Shown one piece after another: positions 16,431 to 25,856 of a DNA stretch of 64,000 nucleotides. The notes beneath the pieces are model-generated. The model saw only the letters and a program-made list of their open reading frames with translations, was not told the DNA's origin and did not search any database. The stretch's first letter is position 1; each line of letters opens with the position of its first letter. The position numbers and the translations under genes are program-made. Source of the stretch: JAJPKK01 sp963787675 (GTDB taxonomy: Bacteria > Pseudomonadota > Alphaproteobacteria > Rhizobiales > Xanthobacteraceae); the NCBI GenBank assembly GCA_963787675.1, contig CAWBDV010000004.1, positions 372,001 to 436,000 on the forward strand. The letters run 5' to 3'.

Positions 16431-17243
16431 ATGCCGGAGCCGACACCCCTTCCGTTGCCCGTGACGCGCTGCACCGCGCGCGCCTTGCTGCTCGGCGAAC
16501 GCATCGACACGGCAGGGCTTGAACGCAGCGACATGATCTCGACCGCGCCACTCGCCTTTCGGGTCGGCAACGCCGGTTATGCGGTGTTGATGCGCTACGG
16601 CGTCGTCGTGCTGCTCGGGCTCTCGCCGATCGAGGAGGACGAGGTACTGCGCGGCATCCGCCCCCGCGTCGTCGGTCCGTACGACAAGATCGAGGACGAG
16701 GTCGCCGCGATCGACATCGTCCCCGACCGCGACGACCAGGTGACGACCGGCGGTCCGATCACCGTGAAGGACCTGACCCCGCCGCGGCTGCTGGTGATCG
16801 CTGACGTCCTCGCCAAAAATGTCGCGCTCGCGCGCGACGAGCGCGAGGTGAACAAGGTGCTCGAACTGATCGAGCCGTTCGCGACGCGTCTTGCCCAGAC
16901 CGGCCGCGCGCCGTTCAACCGCCGCCGCATGCTGCGGCTGATCGGCCAGACGCTGCTCGTGCACCAGCGCATTTCCGGCCGCGTCGCGATCGAGGAGAAG
17001 CCGGACGTGCTGTGGGACCGCAGTGATCTCGAGCGGCTGTTCGCGCGCCTCGCCGACGAATACGAGCTCAAGGAACGGGCGAACGCGCTCGGCCACAAGC
17101 TCGCGATCGTCGATGAGACGACGCGGGCGCTCACCGACATCATCGACACCGAGCGCAGCGTGCGGCTCGAGGCCATGATCATCGCGCTGATCGTGGTCGA
17201 AGTCCTGATCGCCTTCTACGATCTCTTTATCCGGATCAAATGA
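16431..17243 (+). CDS. RMD1 / DUF155 family protein
   Basis: 270 residues. 'YAVLMRYGVVVLLGLSPIEEDE' and 'LLVIADVLAKNVALARDEREV' are the conserved DUF155 segments, followed by a long helical region ('ELIEPFATRLAQTGRAP', 'FARLADEYELKERANALGHKL') and one C-terminal transmembrane helix (about 246-264). Fungal RMD1/RMD8 and mitochondrial RMND1 are relatives; RMND1 supports mitochondrial translation. The bacterial role is not known. The stop overlaps the next start (ATGA), so it is translationally coupled to the MsrQ-like gene. Confidence 0.85.
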   Translation: MPEPTPLPLPVTRCTARALLLGERIDTAGLERSDMISTAPLAFRVGNAGYAVLMRYGVVVLLGLSPIEEDEVLRGIRPRVVGPYDKIEDEVAAIDIVPDRDDQVTTGGPITVKDLTPPRLLVIADVLAKNVALARDEREVNKVLELIEPFATRLAQTGRAPFNRRRMLRLIGQTLLVHQRISGRVAIEEKPDVLWDRSDLERLFARLADEYELKERANALGHKLAIVDETTRALTDIIDTERSVRLEAMIIALIVVEVLIAFYDLFIRIK

Positions 17244-18145
17244 GTGCGACGGGCGCCGTGCCGGCCTCACCGGCGAGCGGACATGAGGCGCGCTGGCAGC
17301 TCCAGAAGGTCGCGGCCTGCGCCATCGTCATCGCGCCGGCGCTGTGGCTCACCTATCTCGCCTATGACGGCGACCTCGGCGTGCGCGCCGTTCATCAGGC
17401 GGTGCGCGACAGCGGCGACTGGGCGCTGCGGCTGTTCTGGCTCACGCTCTTCGTCAGTCCGGCGCGTCGCATTTTCGCAGCGCCGCGCCTCTTGCGCGCG
17501 CGGCGCATTCTCGGGCTTGGCGCCTTCGGTTTCACGCTGATCCACATCGGCCTCTATACGCTCGACCAGCAGTTCGCGTGGGGCCGGATCGGCCTCGAAC
17601 TGGTGCTGCGCCTCTACCTCACGATCGGTACGGTCGCGACCATCGGACTTGCGGTGCTCGCCGCAACGTCGAGCGATAGAGCCTTGGTCGCGCTCGGCGG
17701 CGCGCGCTGGGCGAGACTGCACCGCTTCGTCTATGCGACCGCGGCGCTGGCGCTCGTGCATTTCATGCTGCGGTCGCGCACCGACACGTTCGAGCCGATG
17801 CTCATGCTCGGCCTCCTCGCCTGGCTCGTCGGCTATCGCCTGCTGCAACGGCGGGGTCGTGATACGTCAGCGCCGCGGCTTGTTGTGTTGGCGCTCGCAG
17901 CGGGTGCCGTGACGGCGGGCGCCGAGGTCGGTTGGCACGCCGCGATGACCGGCATCGATCCGTGGCGCGTTCTCGCCGCCCAGTTCGATGCGGACTACGG
18001 CTTGCGTCCCGCTTGGTGGGTACTGATCGCCGGCTCCGTTGCCGCGCTCGCGACATGGCGATGGGGTCTGCCTCAGCGGGCGAGTTCAGCCATCAACGCG
18101 TCGAACGCCGCCTCGGGGGCAACGCGCGGCCAATCGGCCAGTTGA
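17240..18145 (+). CDS. msrQ: MsrQ-like ferric-reductase-fold heme membrane protein
   Basis: 301 residues with six predicted membrane helices. 'LFWLTLFVSPARRIF', 'FTLIHIGLYTLDQQFAWG' (heme-ligand His) and 'RLHRFVYATAALALVHFML' (two further His) fit MsrQ/YedZ. MsrQ passes electrons from the quinone pool to the periplasmic methionine sulfoxide reductase MsrP. The usual partner msrP is not in this window, and the C-terminus carries about 90 extra residues including two more hydrophobic segments compared with the roughly 200-residue E. coli protein. Its last 73 bases overlap the convergent miaA gene. Confidence 0.75.
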   Translation: MSATGAVPASPASGHEARWQLQKVAACAIVIAPALWLTYLAYDGDLGVRAVHQAVRDSGDWALRLFWLTLFVSPARRIFAAPRLLRARRILGLGAFGFTLIHIGLYTLDQQFAWGRIGLELVLRLYLTIGTVATIGLAVLAATSSDRALVALGGARWARLHRFVYATAALALVHFMLRSRTDTFEPMLMLGLLAWLVGYRLLQRRGRDTSAPRLVVLALAAGAVTAGAEVGWHAAMTGIDPWRVLAAQFDADYGLRPAWWVLIAGSVAALATWRWGLPQRASSAINASNAASGATRGQSAS

Positions 18146-19000
18146 TGGCGAAACCACGTGAACTGGCGCTTGGCATAATGCCGCGTGTCCTTCTTCGCCT
18201 CCTCTGCGGCAGCCTCGAGCGTGATCGTGCCTTCAAGGAACCGGATTAGCCACGGCACTCCGTGCGCTTTCATCGCGGGCAGCAGCGGATCGAGGCGGCG
18301 CGCAGCAAGAGCGCGGATTTCCTCGAGCGCACCCGCCGCCAGCATCGCGTCGAAACGCACGTCAATGCGGCGGTAGAGCACCGCCCGGTCCGGACTGAGA
18401 AAGATGCGCGCGACGCGGGCCGGATCGAGCAGCGGCGCCATGCCTTCGCTGTGCCAGTCGGTGATCGAGCGGCCCGTCGCTTCTAAGACTTCGAGGGCGC
18501 GCGAAATGCGCGGCCGGTCGGCCGGCCGCAGCCGCACGGCCGTCACAGGATCGCGTACGGCGAGTTCAGCGTGGAGCGCGGGCGCGCCCTCAGTCTCGAT
18601 CCGCGCGCGCACAGCCGCGCGGATTTCCGGCGGCACCGGCGGAATCGCCGCAAGCCCTGCGGTCAGCGCTCTTGAAGTAGAGGCCGGTGCCGCCGACGAA
18701 GATCGGCACGCGAGCGAGGCGACGGGCCTCGTCAAGCGCGCCCGGCGCATCGGCAAGGTAGCGGCCGACCGAGTAATTCTCCGCCGCGTCGACGTGGCCG
18801 TAGAGAAGGTGCGGCGCGCGCGCTTCCTCCCCTGCTCCCGGCCGCGCGGTGATGATCTTGAGGTCGCGGTAGACCTGCATGGAATTGGTGTTGATCACGA
18901 CGCCGCCGAGGCGTTCCGCGAGCGCGAGCGCGAGCGCCGACTTGCCGCTCGCAGTCGGCCCTGCGATAAGCACGGCAGTTTTGGCCTGTGCGGCGCTCAT
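18073..19000 (-). CDS. miaA: tRNA dimethylallyltransferase, frameshifted as sequenced
   Basis: MiaA adds dimethylallyl to A37 of tRNAs reading UNN codons. The N-terminal half from ATG 19000 has the P-loop GPTASGKSAL and 'NTNSMQVYRDL', then 'VGGTGLYFK'. The downstream half ('LTAGLAAIPPVPPEIR' to 'YAKRQFTWFRHQ') is in the other frame. Removing one A near 18670 restores a continuous 308-residue MiaA ('TGLYFK-ALTAGL'). Because miaA is widely conserved and both halves are otherwise intact, I favour a sequencing error over inactivation. It is divergent from serB and overlaps the 3' end of the MsrQ-like gene. Confidence 0.88.
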
Positions 19001-19017
19001 TTCACGACTCACGTCTC

Positions 19018-19925
19018 ATGACTCACGTGGCCACCTTGATCGCGACTCTGGCTCACCCGATCACCGACGCGCTCGCCCGCGCCGCGGCTGACGCGTTGCC
19101 GGGCGCCGCCGCTTTCGCGTGGCTCGATCCCGGCACTGCGATCGACATTCCGTTTAGCGCCGCCGGCGAAAACGACAACAGCGACAACCGCGCCCTGGCA
19201 GCGCGCGTGCGCGCGGCGCTCGGCACGGTGCCGGTCGATATCGTCGTGCAGAAGACGGCCGCGCGCCGCAAGCGGCTTCTTCTCGCCGACATGGATTCCA
19301 CCATGATCGGCCAGGAGTGCGTAGACGAACTCGCCGACTTCGTCGGCCACCGGGCCCGCGTCGCGGCGATCACGGAGCGCGCCATGCGCGGCGAGATTGA
19401 ATTCGCGCCGGCTCTGCGCGAGCGCGTCGCGCTGCTTGCCGGGCTGCCGGGCTCAATCATCGAGGAAGTGATCGCGAAACGAATTCGCTCACGCCCGGAG
19501 GGCGGACGCTCGTCCTCACCATGCGCCGCGCGGGCGCGTACACCTGTCTCGTGTCCGGCGGCTTCACCGCTTTCACGGATCCGATCGCGACGCGGATCGG
19601 ATTCGAGGAAAATCGCGGCAACACGCTCGTCATCGGGGAGGACGGGCGCTTCTCCGGCAAGGTCGCCGAGCCGATCCTCGGGCGCGAAGCCAAGCTCAAT
19701 ACGCTCGTCGAACTGCGCAGCCGCCTCGGCTTAGACCACGACGACACGCTGGTGGTCGGGGACGGCGCCAACGACCTGTTGATGATCAGCGCCGCCGGCC
19801 TCGGCGTCGCCTACCACGCAAAGCCCATGGTGGCGGACACCGCGAGCGCCCGCATCGACCACGGCGACCTCACCGCCCTCCTCTATGCGCAAGGCTATCG
19901 CCGCGAGGAATTCGTCGACGGGTGA
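19018..19925 (+). CDS. serB: Phosphoserine phosphatase, frameshifted as sequenced
   Basis: SerB makes L-serine from O-phosphoserine. The first part has HAD motif I 'DMDSTM' and 'GQECVDELAD'; the second part, in another frame, has motif II 'CLVSGGFTAF' and motif III/IV 'VVGDGANDLLM'. One base is missing near 19488: adding a C after 'CGAATTCG' gives 'KRIRLTPGGRTLV', the family sequence, and a 302-residue protein. Conserved on both sides, so probably a sequencing error. It starts 17 bases from the divergent miaA start; such close divergence with miaA is usual in Hyphomicrobiales. Confidence 0.88.
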
Positions 19926-19935
19926 GCTGGCGTCT

Positions 19936-20049
19936 GTGGGGTGCGCAAAGGCGGCCCAAATGTCGCGATCAAGGCACGGCCGTCGATCCGCCGTGCGCAC
20001 CGTGGGCGCGGCAAAGGTGCGCACGCTTCGCTTTGCGCACCCTACGGCG
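19936..20049. repeat. GGTGCGCAAAG palindromic repeat, copy 1
   Basis: A 114-base element with ends GTGGGGTGCGCAAAG and CTTTGCGCACCCTACGGCG and internal CCGCCGTGCGCACC. It fills the space between convergent serB and degP. The same family occurs in the opposite orientation at 47888-48006, also between convergent genes. It may act as a bidirectional terminator or mRNA end stabiliser. Confidence 0.75.
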
Positions 20050-20065
20050 TCGAAACCAGCAGCGC

Positions 20066-21587
20066 TTACTGCAGGCTTAGCGCGACGAAGCGCAGTTCGC
20101 CTTCGGCGTTGGCGACGAGCAGGAGGGCGGACTTGCGGCCCTCTTTCTTGAGCTGATCGACGCGCTTCTGCACGGCATCGGTATCGGCGACCGCCTCCTG
20201 CGACACCTCCACCACGACGTCGCCGGCGTTGAGGCGCTTGTCGGCCGCCGGCGAAGAGGACTTCGACGCCGGTGATGACGACGCCCTTCACGCTGTCCTT
20301 GATCTTGTAGCGCTTGCGCAGATCGTCGGACATGTTCGCGAGATTGAGGCCGAGCGTCTTCTGCACCACCGACTTGTCGTCGGGCGCTGCGTCCTTCTTC
20401 GGCGTGAGCGCCGCCTGCTTCTCGCCGTCCTCGAGCCGGCCGAGCTTCACGGTGCGGGTCTCTTCCTTGCCCTTGCGGACGATGACCACCTCGACGTCCT
20501 TGCCGACAGGCGTGTCGGCAACGACGCGCGGCAGGTCGCGCATTTCCTTGATGTCGTGGCTATCGAACCTGACGATGACGTCGCCGGCCTCAATGCCGGC
20601 GGGCTTGGCCGGGCCCTTCTCGTCGACGCCGGCCACCAGCGCACCGCGGGCCGGCTTGAGGTTGAGGGTGTCGGCGATGTCGTCGGTCACCTGCTGGATG
20701 CGCACGCCGAGCCAGCCGCGCCGCGTCTCACCGAACTGGCGCAGTTGATCGATCACGGCCACCGCGGTTTTGGACGGCACCGCAAAGCCGATGCCGATCG
20801 AGCCGCCGGACGGCGAGATGATCGCCGTGTTGATCCCGATGACCTCGCCGTCGAGATTGAACAGCGGGCCGCCCGAGTTGCCGCGATTGATGGCGGCGTC
20901 GGTCTGAATGTAGTTGTCGTACGGACCGGAATTGATGTCGCGGTTGCGCGCCGACACGATGCCGGCGGTGACGGTGCCGCCGAGGCTGAACGGATTGCCG
21001 ATCGCCACGACCCATTCACCGAGGCGCAGCTTCTCCGAGTCGCCGAACTTCACCGCGGTGAGCGGCTTGTCGGGCTTCACCCGCAGGAGCGCGAGATCGA
21101 CCTTGGTGTCACGTCCCAGGATTTCGGCCTTGAGGCGCGTGCCGTCATTGAGGATCACGGTGACTTCGTCGGCGTCGGCGATGACGTGATTGTTGGTCAC
21201 CACGATGCCGGACGGATCGATGATGAAGCCCGAGCCCAGCGAATTGACGCGGCGCGGTCCGTTGGGACGCCCCTGGTTCTCGCCCTGCTGACCGCCACGG
21301 CGGTTCTTGAAGAATTCGTCGAAGAACTCCTCGAACGGCGAACCCGGCGGCAGCGATGGGACGGCGCTTCCGCGGTTGTCCACACTTTGAGACGTCGAAA
21401 TATTGACGACCGCATTGATCACCCGCTCGGCGACGTCGGCGATGTTGTCCGGACCGTGCGCAGCAAACGCCGGCGCGCCAAGAAGCGGAACCGCCACCAT
21501 CGCGGCGGCGGCCGCCGTCACGACACAGCGAGGAACTGCAGGGCGGCGGAACAATGAGCGAAGCGTCGGTAGCATAGGGCCAACCAT
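20066..21587 (-). CDS. degP: DegP/HtrA-family periplasmic serine protease, frameshifted as sequenced
   Basis: Trypsin-like protease with two PDZ domains that degrades misfolded envelope proteins. Triad His in 'VTNNHVIADAD', Asp in 'TKVDLALLRV', Ser in 'NRGNSGGPLF'. PDZ1 runs from 'RGWLGVRIQQV'; PDZ2 is cut near 20261, where one extra base (GTCGAA-G-TCC) shifts the frame. Deleting it restores 'GVVITGVESSSPAADKR' through '...FVALSLQ' and a stop at 20066, a 506-residue protein. Without correction the frame runs through the repeat and into serB. The ATG at 21587 begins a signal anchor ('FRRPAVPRCVVTAAAAAMVA'); an upstream start is possible. Confidence 0.88.
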
Positions 21588-21744
21588 GGGCAGCGAATCT
21601 CCGGTAAGTCCCGTAGGGAAAATAGCGATTCCCGTGGGAACAATATGCTTCACACTGCGCCTGTGGACGGCGCTGTGCAAGTGCGTAATGGCCGTATCGG
21701 AATACGTTCAGATTCCGGCGGAATGGCGACTTGTCGGCCCAACT

Positions 21745-22023
21745 TCAATCGGTTGCAGAAGTGCCGGCATCTTGTTGTGACCATTCACGTTGCGGTGACA
21801 AGGACGGGAAAGACACAAAGCTCTTGCCCGTGGGTCCATCATCGCGCACGAGCCAAAGGACCGCAAGGCCGAACACGGCGCTCGCGAGCCCGATGGTCCG
21901 CAGCCCTGGGTCCGGGGTTTCGATCATCGCAGCAACCGCCCGCTTGGCGGCGCCGGGGAACGCCGCAAACACGAGCCCCTCGATGACGAACACGAGCCCG
22001 AGAGCGGCCAGGAAGTCCGACAT
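21745..22023 (-). CDS. DUF2065 small membrane protein
   Basis: 92 residues from ATG 22023. 'MSDFLAALGLVFVIEGLVFA' and 'LRTIGLASAVFGLAVLWLVR' are the two transmembrane helices of DUF2065, normally about 61-65 residues; here about 25 hydrophilic residues follow. The gene sits between hflC and degP, its usual place in alphaproteobacteria, and is likely co-transcribed with hflKC. Its function is unknown; co-occurrence with FtsH regulators suggests membrane protein quality control. Confidence 0.85.
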   Translation of the reverse strand: MSDFLAALGLVFVIEGLVFAAFPGAAKRAVAAMIETPDPGLRTIGLASAVFGLAVLWLVRDDGPTGKSFVSFPSLSPQREWSQQDAGTSATD

Positions 22024-22054
22024 TGCGAGCGACGGCGAAGCAGCAACGGCGCCC

Positions 22055-22996
22055 TTACTGAGGCGCCGCCTTGAAGTCCGATTTCGACGCGGGCGCCTTG
22101 CCGTCCGATTTCGGCGCGGGCGCTGCCTTGCCGTCCGGATCGCCGAAGTATTTGAAGAAATCGGAATCCGGCCGCAGCACCAGCCGCGTGTCATTGGGGC
22201 GCAGTCCCGTCTCGTAGGCCTGCATGGAGCGATAGAAAGAAAAGAAGCTCGGGTCCTTGCCGAACGCGTCGGCAAAGATGCGGTTGCGCTCCGCATCGCC
22301 CTCGCCGCGGGTCTGCTCACCCTTGGCCGTCGCTTCGGCGACCGTGACCGTGACATCGCGATCGGCGCGGGCGCGAATCTCTTGGCTCTTCTGAGTGCCC
22401 TGGGCGCGCAGTTCGGCGGCCTCGCGCTGCCGTTCGGTCTGCATGCGCGCATAGACCGCCTGGCTGTTCTGCTCCGGCAGATCGGCACGCCGGATCCGCA
22501 CGTCGACCACCTGGATGCCGAACGCCTGTGCCTCGTGATCGAGCTGGGTGCGCACGCGTCCCATCAGCGCTTCACGTTCGTCGCGCACGACGTTGATCAG
22601 CGTCACTTCGCCGAGCACGCGTCGCAGCGCGGAGTTCAGCAAGGTCGAGAGCCGCGAATTGGCGCCCTCGATGGTGCTTACGCTCCTGTAGAACAGCAGC
22701 GGGTCATAGATGCGATAGCGCGCGAAGGCGTCCACCACGAGCCGCTTCTGATCCGAGCAGGTGACCTCCTGCGCGGCGTTCTCGAGATCGAGAATGCGGT
22801 TGTCCACATAGATGACCGTATCGATGAACGGGATTTTGGTGTGCAGACCGGGGTTGGGTAGCGTCCTGATGGGATCGCCAAGCCGGACCACCAGCGCCTG
22901 CTGGGTTTGCTGCACGATGAACAGCGACGTCGCTGCGACGATCAGCAGAACGATGATAATGATAGCGGCGACGCCGCCCCAAATGCCGGGTTTCAT
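22055..22996 (-). CDS. hflC: HflC, SPFH-family modulator of the FtsH protease
   Basis: 313 residues: one N-terminal membrane helix (about 7-29), then an SPFH/prohibitin domain ('FIVQQTQQALVVRLGDPIRT', 'LHTKIPFIDTVIYVDNRILD') and a long coiled coil ('RMQTERQREAAELRAQGT', 'ADRDVTVTVAEATAKGEQTR'), ending in a low-complexity Lys/Ala/Pro tail. HflK and HflC form a large periplasm-facing cage on the inner membrane that encloses FtsH. Its start overlaps the hflK stop by four bases, showing translational coupling. Confidence 0.95.
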   Translation of the reverse strand: MKPGIWGGVAAIIIIVLLIVAATSLFIVQQTQQALVVRLGDPIRTLPNPGLHTKIPFIDTVIYVDNRILDLENAAQEVTCSDQKRLVVDAFARYRIYDPLLFYRSVSTIEGANSRLSTLLNSALRRVLGEVTLINVVRDEREALMGRVRTQLDHEAQAFGIQVVDVRIRRADLPEQNSQAVYARMQTERQREAAELRAQGTQKSQEIRARADRDVTVTVAEATAKGEQTRGEGDAERNRIFADAFGKDPSFFSFYRSMQAYETGLRPNDTRLVLRPDSDFFKYFGDPDGKAAPAPKSDGKAPASKSDFKAAPQ

Positions 22997-24162
22997 CGGT
23001 TGCCTCCCGTCGTCGCGGCCGGACCGGATGTTGACGGTGTGGTCGTGCGCGCCCGCAACTCCGGCAACGGCAGATAGGGCACGACGCCTCCGCTGCCAGG
23101 GCCGCTGGGCGCATCGAGGATGATCTTGTCCGTGCCGCCGAGCACGCGCTCCATGGTCTCGAGATAGAGTCGCTGGCGGGTGACCTCCGGCGCCTTCTTG
23201 TATTGGTCGTAGATCTGGTTGTAGCGCGAGGTCTGGCCCTTGGCCTCGGCGACGGTCTGCTCGCGATAGGCTTCCGCGGCCTGCACGATCTGGGCGGCAC
23301 GGCCACGCGCCTCGGGAATGACGCGGTTCTGATAGGTCTGCGCCTCGTTCTGCAAGCGGTCCTGATCGGTCTTGGCCGCCTGGACGTCGCGGAACGCGTC
23401 GATCACCTGTGCCGGCGGGTTGACCTGTTGCATCTGCACCTGCGTGACCAGGATGCCCGATTTGTAGGAGTCGAGCGTCTTCTGCATCAGTTCGCTCACC
23501 GCGGTCTCGATCGTCTGACGCGCGCCGGTGAGGACCGGCTGGATTTCCGAGCGTCCGATCACTTCGCGCATGGCGCTTTCGGCAACCGCCTTCACGGTGC
23601 CGACCGGGTTCTGAATGTTGAACTGGTAATCAGGCGCGCCGCCGGCGGGAGCCCCCGGGGCTGGCGGCTTGACCATCCACAGCACGGTAAAATCGACGTC
23701 GACGATGTTCTCGTCGCCGGTGAGCATCAGGCTCTCTTCCGGAACGTCGCGCATCTGCGTGCCGCGCCGGCTGTCTTCGACGATGCGCATGCCAATGTTG
23801 ATCGGATTGACGCGGGTGACCTTGGGTAGCTCGACGCTCTCGATCGGATACGGCAGGTGGTAGTTGAGGCCGGGGTGGGCGTCCCAGCTGTATTTGCCGA
23901 ACCTCATGACGAGACCAAGCTCGTCAGGCTCGACCCGAAAGAAGCCAGTCAAGCCCCACACCACGAGGGCGCCGATCAGGATCACCGCAATTCCGCCGCC
24001 GCGGAAGTTGCCGCCGGGAAAGAAGTTGCGAATCTTGTCCTGGCCGCGCCGCAGCCACTCCTCAAGATCGGGCGACGAGGACCCCGATGGCGGGGATCCC
24101 GAACCCCACGGTCCTTTTGGCCCCGAACCCCACGGTCCGCCGCCTTGGTTACTCCACGGCAT
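22993..24162 (-). CDS. hflK: HflK, SPFH-family modulator of the FtsH protease
   Basis: 389 residues. The glycine-rich N-terminus (MPWSNQGGGPWGSGPKG) is typical of HflK; one membrane helix (about 55-75) precedes the SPFH domain ('FRVEPDELGLVMRFGKY', 'GLNYHLPYPIESVELPKV', 'LMLTGDENIVDVDFTVLW') and coiled coil ('AEAYREQTVAEAKGQTSRY'). Forms a 1:1 complex with HflC. First gene of the hflK-hflC-DUF2065-degP series; upstream it is separated from folA by 224 bases with no visible gene. Confidence 0.95.
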   Translation of the reverse strand: MPWSNQGGGPWGSGPKGPWGSGSPPSGSSSPDLEEWLRRGQDKIRNFFPGGNFRGGGIAVILIGALVVWGLTGFFRVEPDELGLVMRFGKYSWDAHPGLNYHLPYPIESVELPKVTRVNPINIGMRIVEDSRRGTQMRDVPEESLMLTGDENIVDVDFTVLWMVKPPAPGAPAGGAPDYQFNIQNPVGTVKAVAESAMREVIGRSEIQPVLTGARQTIETAVSELMQKTLDSYKSGILVTQVQMQQVNPPAQVIDAFRDVQAAKTDQDRLQNEAQTYQNRVIPEARGRAAQIVQAAEAYREQTVAEAKGQTSRYNQIYDQYKKAPEVTRQRLYLETMERVLGGTDKIILDAPSGPGSGGVVPYLPLPELRARTTTPSTSGPAATTGGNR

Positions 24163-24386
24163 TGTGAACTCTCCGTAATGGCCGAATCGGTGGCCCCGTG
24201 TCGGGACCGGATGGCCTAAATATCAAATCTGGGCCGGTTTATAGGGGACGCACTCGCCCCTTTCAACGCGCGCTAGCGCTCGCAGGCTGATCATCCTTTC
24301 CGGCCGGCAAAGGCATTCAGCAATGCGCGCTCGTTTCAAGCAGCTTTAGCATGCAGTGCAAGCTCCACCGCAGCGCGGCATCAGCG

Positions 24387-24917
24387 TTACTCTTCAACTC
24401 TTCGATAAGTCAATGTGGTAAAGGATACCTCGTCGTCGGGCCCGGCGGGATGTTCCTCCCGCGCGATCTCGCGCCATCGCGTCGGATCGATTTCCGGAAA
24501 TTTGGTATCCCCTTCCGGGCAAGCATGAACGCGCGTGATTTCGAGCCGCGCAGCGCGCCCGATCGTATCGGCATAAAGACCCGCGCCGCCGCCGATGATA
24601 ATCGCGTCCGCGCCTTGGCGACGCGCATCGCCTTGCGCCACCGCCAGCGCCGCTGCGAGGTTCGCAGCGACGACGATTCCCGGCCTCGCAAAGTCGGGAT
24701 CGCGACTGATGACGATGTTGGTGCGGTGCTGCAACGGCTTGCCGAAGGATAGGAAAGTTCTGCGGCCCATCACAACGGGATGGCCAAGGGTCAGTGCGCG
24801 AAACCGCTTGAGGTCGCTTTTGAGCCGCCACGGCAACCCGCCGTCCCGCCCGATCACGCCGTTCTCGGCGACCGCCGCGACAAGAACGAGGGGCAGGTCG
24901 CCGGACGTCTGCGTCAC
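24387..24917 (-). CDS. folA: Dihydrofolate reductase
   Basis: 176 residues. 'VAENGVIGRDGGLPWRLKSDLKRF' region contains the catalytic Asp-equivalent/Trp loop, 'VVMGRRTFLSFGKPLQHRTN' binds NADPH, and 'IIIGGGAGLYADTI' is the second nucleotide-binding motif. It reduces dihydrofolate to tetrahydrofolate, regenerating the cofactor consumed by the thymidylate synthase encoded just upstream. The start is GTG at 24917, overlapping the thyA stop (GTGA), so the two are translationally coupled. Confidence 0.95.
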   Translation of the reverse strand: MTQTSGDLPLVLVAAVAENGVIGRDGGLPWRLKSDLKRFRALTLGHPVVMGRRTFLSFGKPLQHRTNIVISRDPDFARPGIVVAANLAAALAVAQGDARRQGADAIIIGGGAGLYADTIGRAARLEITRVHACPEGDTKFPEIDPTRWREIAREEHPAGPDDEVSFTTLTYRRVEE

Positions 24918-25708
24918 ACCGCGACCTTGGCCTTGATGTGCGGATGGGGATCGTAACCCTCGACCGTGAGGTCCTCGTAGCGGAAGGCGAAGAGATCGGT
25001 GACGGCCGGATTGAGCTTAAGCTGCGGCAACGCTCGCGGCGACCGCGCCAGCTGCTGCCGCGCCTGATCGAGGTGGTCGAGATAGAGGTGCGCGTCGCCG
25101 AAAGTGTGCACGAAATCTCCCGGCCTCAAGCCGGTCACCTGCGCCACCATCACAGTCAGCATGGCGTATGAGGCGATGTTGAACGGAACGCCGAGGAAGA
25201 CGTCGGCGGAGCGTTGGTAGAGCTGGCACGACAGCTTGCCGCCCGCGACATAGAACTGGAACAGGCAGTGGCACGGCGGCAGCGCCATCTTGTCGACATC
25301 GGCCGGATTCCAGGCGGTAACGATGAGGCGACGTGAATCCGGATTGCGCCGAATGGCGGCGACTACCTCGGAGATCTGGTCGATGGTGGCGCCATTCGTA
25401 GTCGGCCATGAGCGCCATTGACGGCCATAGACCGGGCCGAGGTCGCCACGCGAGTCCGCCCATTCGTCCCAGATCGAAACGCCGTGATCGTTGAGGTATT
25501 TGATGTTGGTGTCGCCCGCCAGGAACCACAGCAGCTCGTAAATGATCGACTTGAGATGCAGCTTCTTGGTGGTGACGAGCGGAAAGCCGGCGGCGAGATC
25601 GAACCGCATCTGATGGCCGAAAATCGACTGCGTGCCGGTACCGGTACGGTCGCGCTTCTCCACGCCGTCGGTCAGGACTCGCTGCACCAGGTCGAGATAT
25701 TGCCGCAT
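24914..25708 (-). CDS. thyA: Thymidylate synthase
   Basis: 264 residues, the standard length. 'DRTGTGTQSIFGHQMRFDL', 'RRLIVTAWNPADVDKMALPPCHCLFQFYV' region with the catalytic Cys in PPCHC, 'RSADVFLGVPFNIASYA' and 'HTFGDAHLYLDHLDQA' are all present. Converts dUMP to dTMP with methylene-tetrahydrofolate. It is the first gene of a thyA-folA unit. Confidence 0.97.
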   Translation of the reverse strand: MRQYLDLVQRVLTDGVEKRDRTGTGTQSIFGHQMRFDLAAGFPLVTTKKLHLKSIIYELLWFLAGDTNIKYLNDHGVSIWDEWADSRGDLGPVYGRQWRSWPTTNGATIDQISEVVAAIRRNPDSRRLIVTAWNPADVDKMALPPCHCLFQFYVAGGKLSCQLYQRSADVFLGVPFNIASYAMLTVMVAQVTGLRPGDFVHTFGDAHLYLDHLDQARQQLARSPRALPQLKLNPAVTDLFAFRYEDLTVEGYDPHPHIKAKVAV

Positions 25709-25856
25709 CAGGATCAGGAATCAGAGGACGGGAATCAGCGACCCGAATCTAGATCAGCAGCCGGAGCATTCAAGCCGCCCCCGCGTTATCCGCGAGACGC
25801 AACGCTCCGACCTCGGTCTGATCTCCCGATCGGCGTCACCCTGATCCCTGAAAGCC

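Noticed and set aside
19731..20065. Continuation of degP beyond the repeat to 19731
   Set aside because: Occurs only because of the frameshift near 20261; the sequence is Arg-rich, overlaps the palindromic repeat and the serB 3' end, and the correct frame stops at 20066.
20229..21557. 442-codon rightward frame opposite degP
   Set aside because: Antisense to a protease with all catalytic motifs; Asp/Arg/His-rich composition of a shadow frame.
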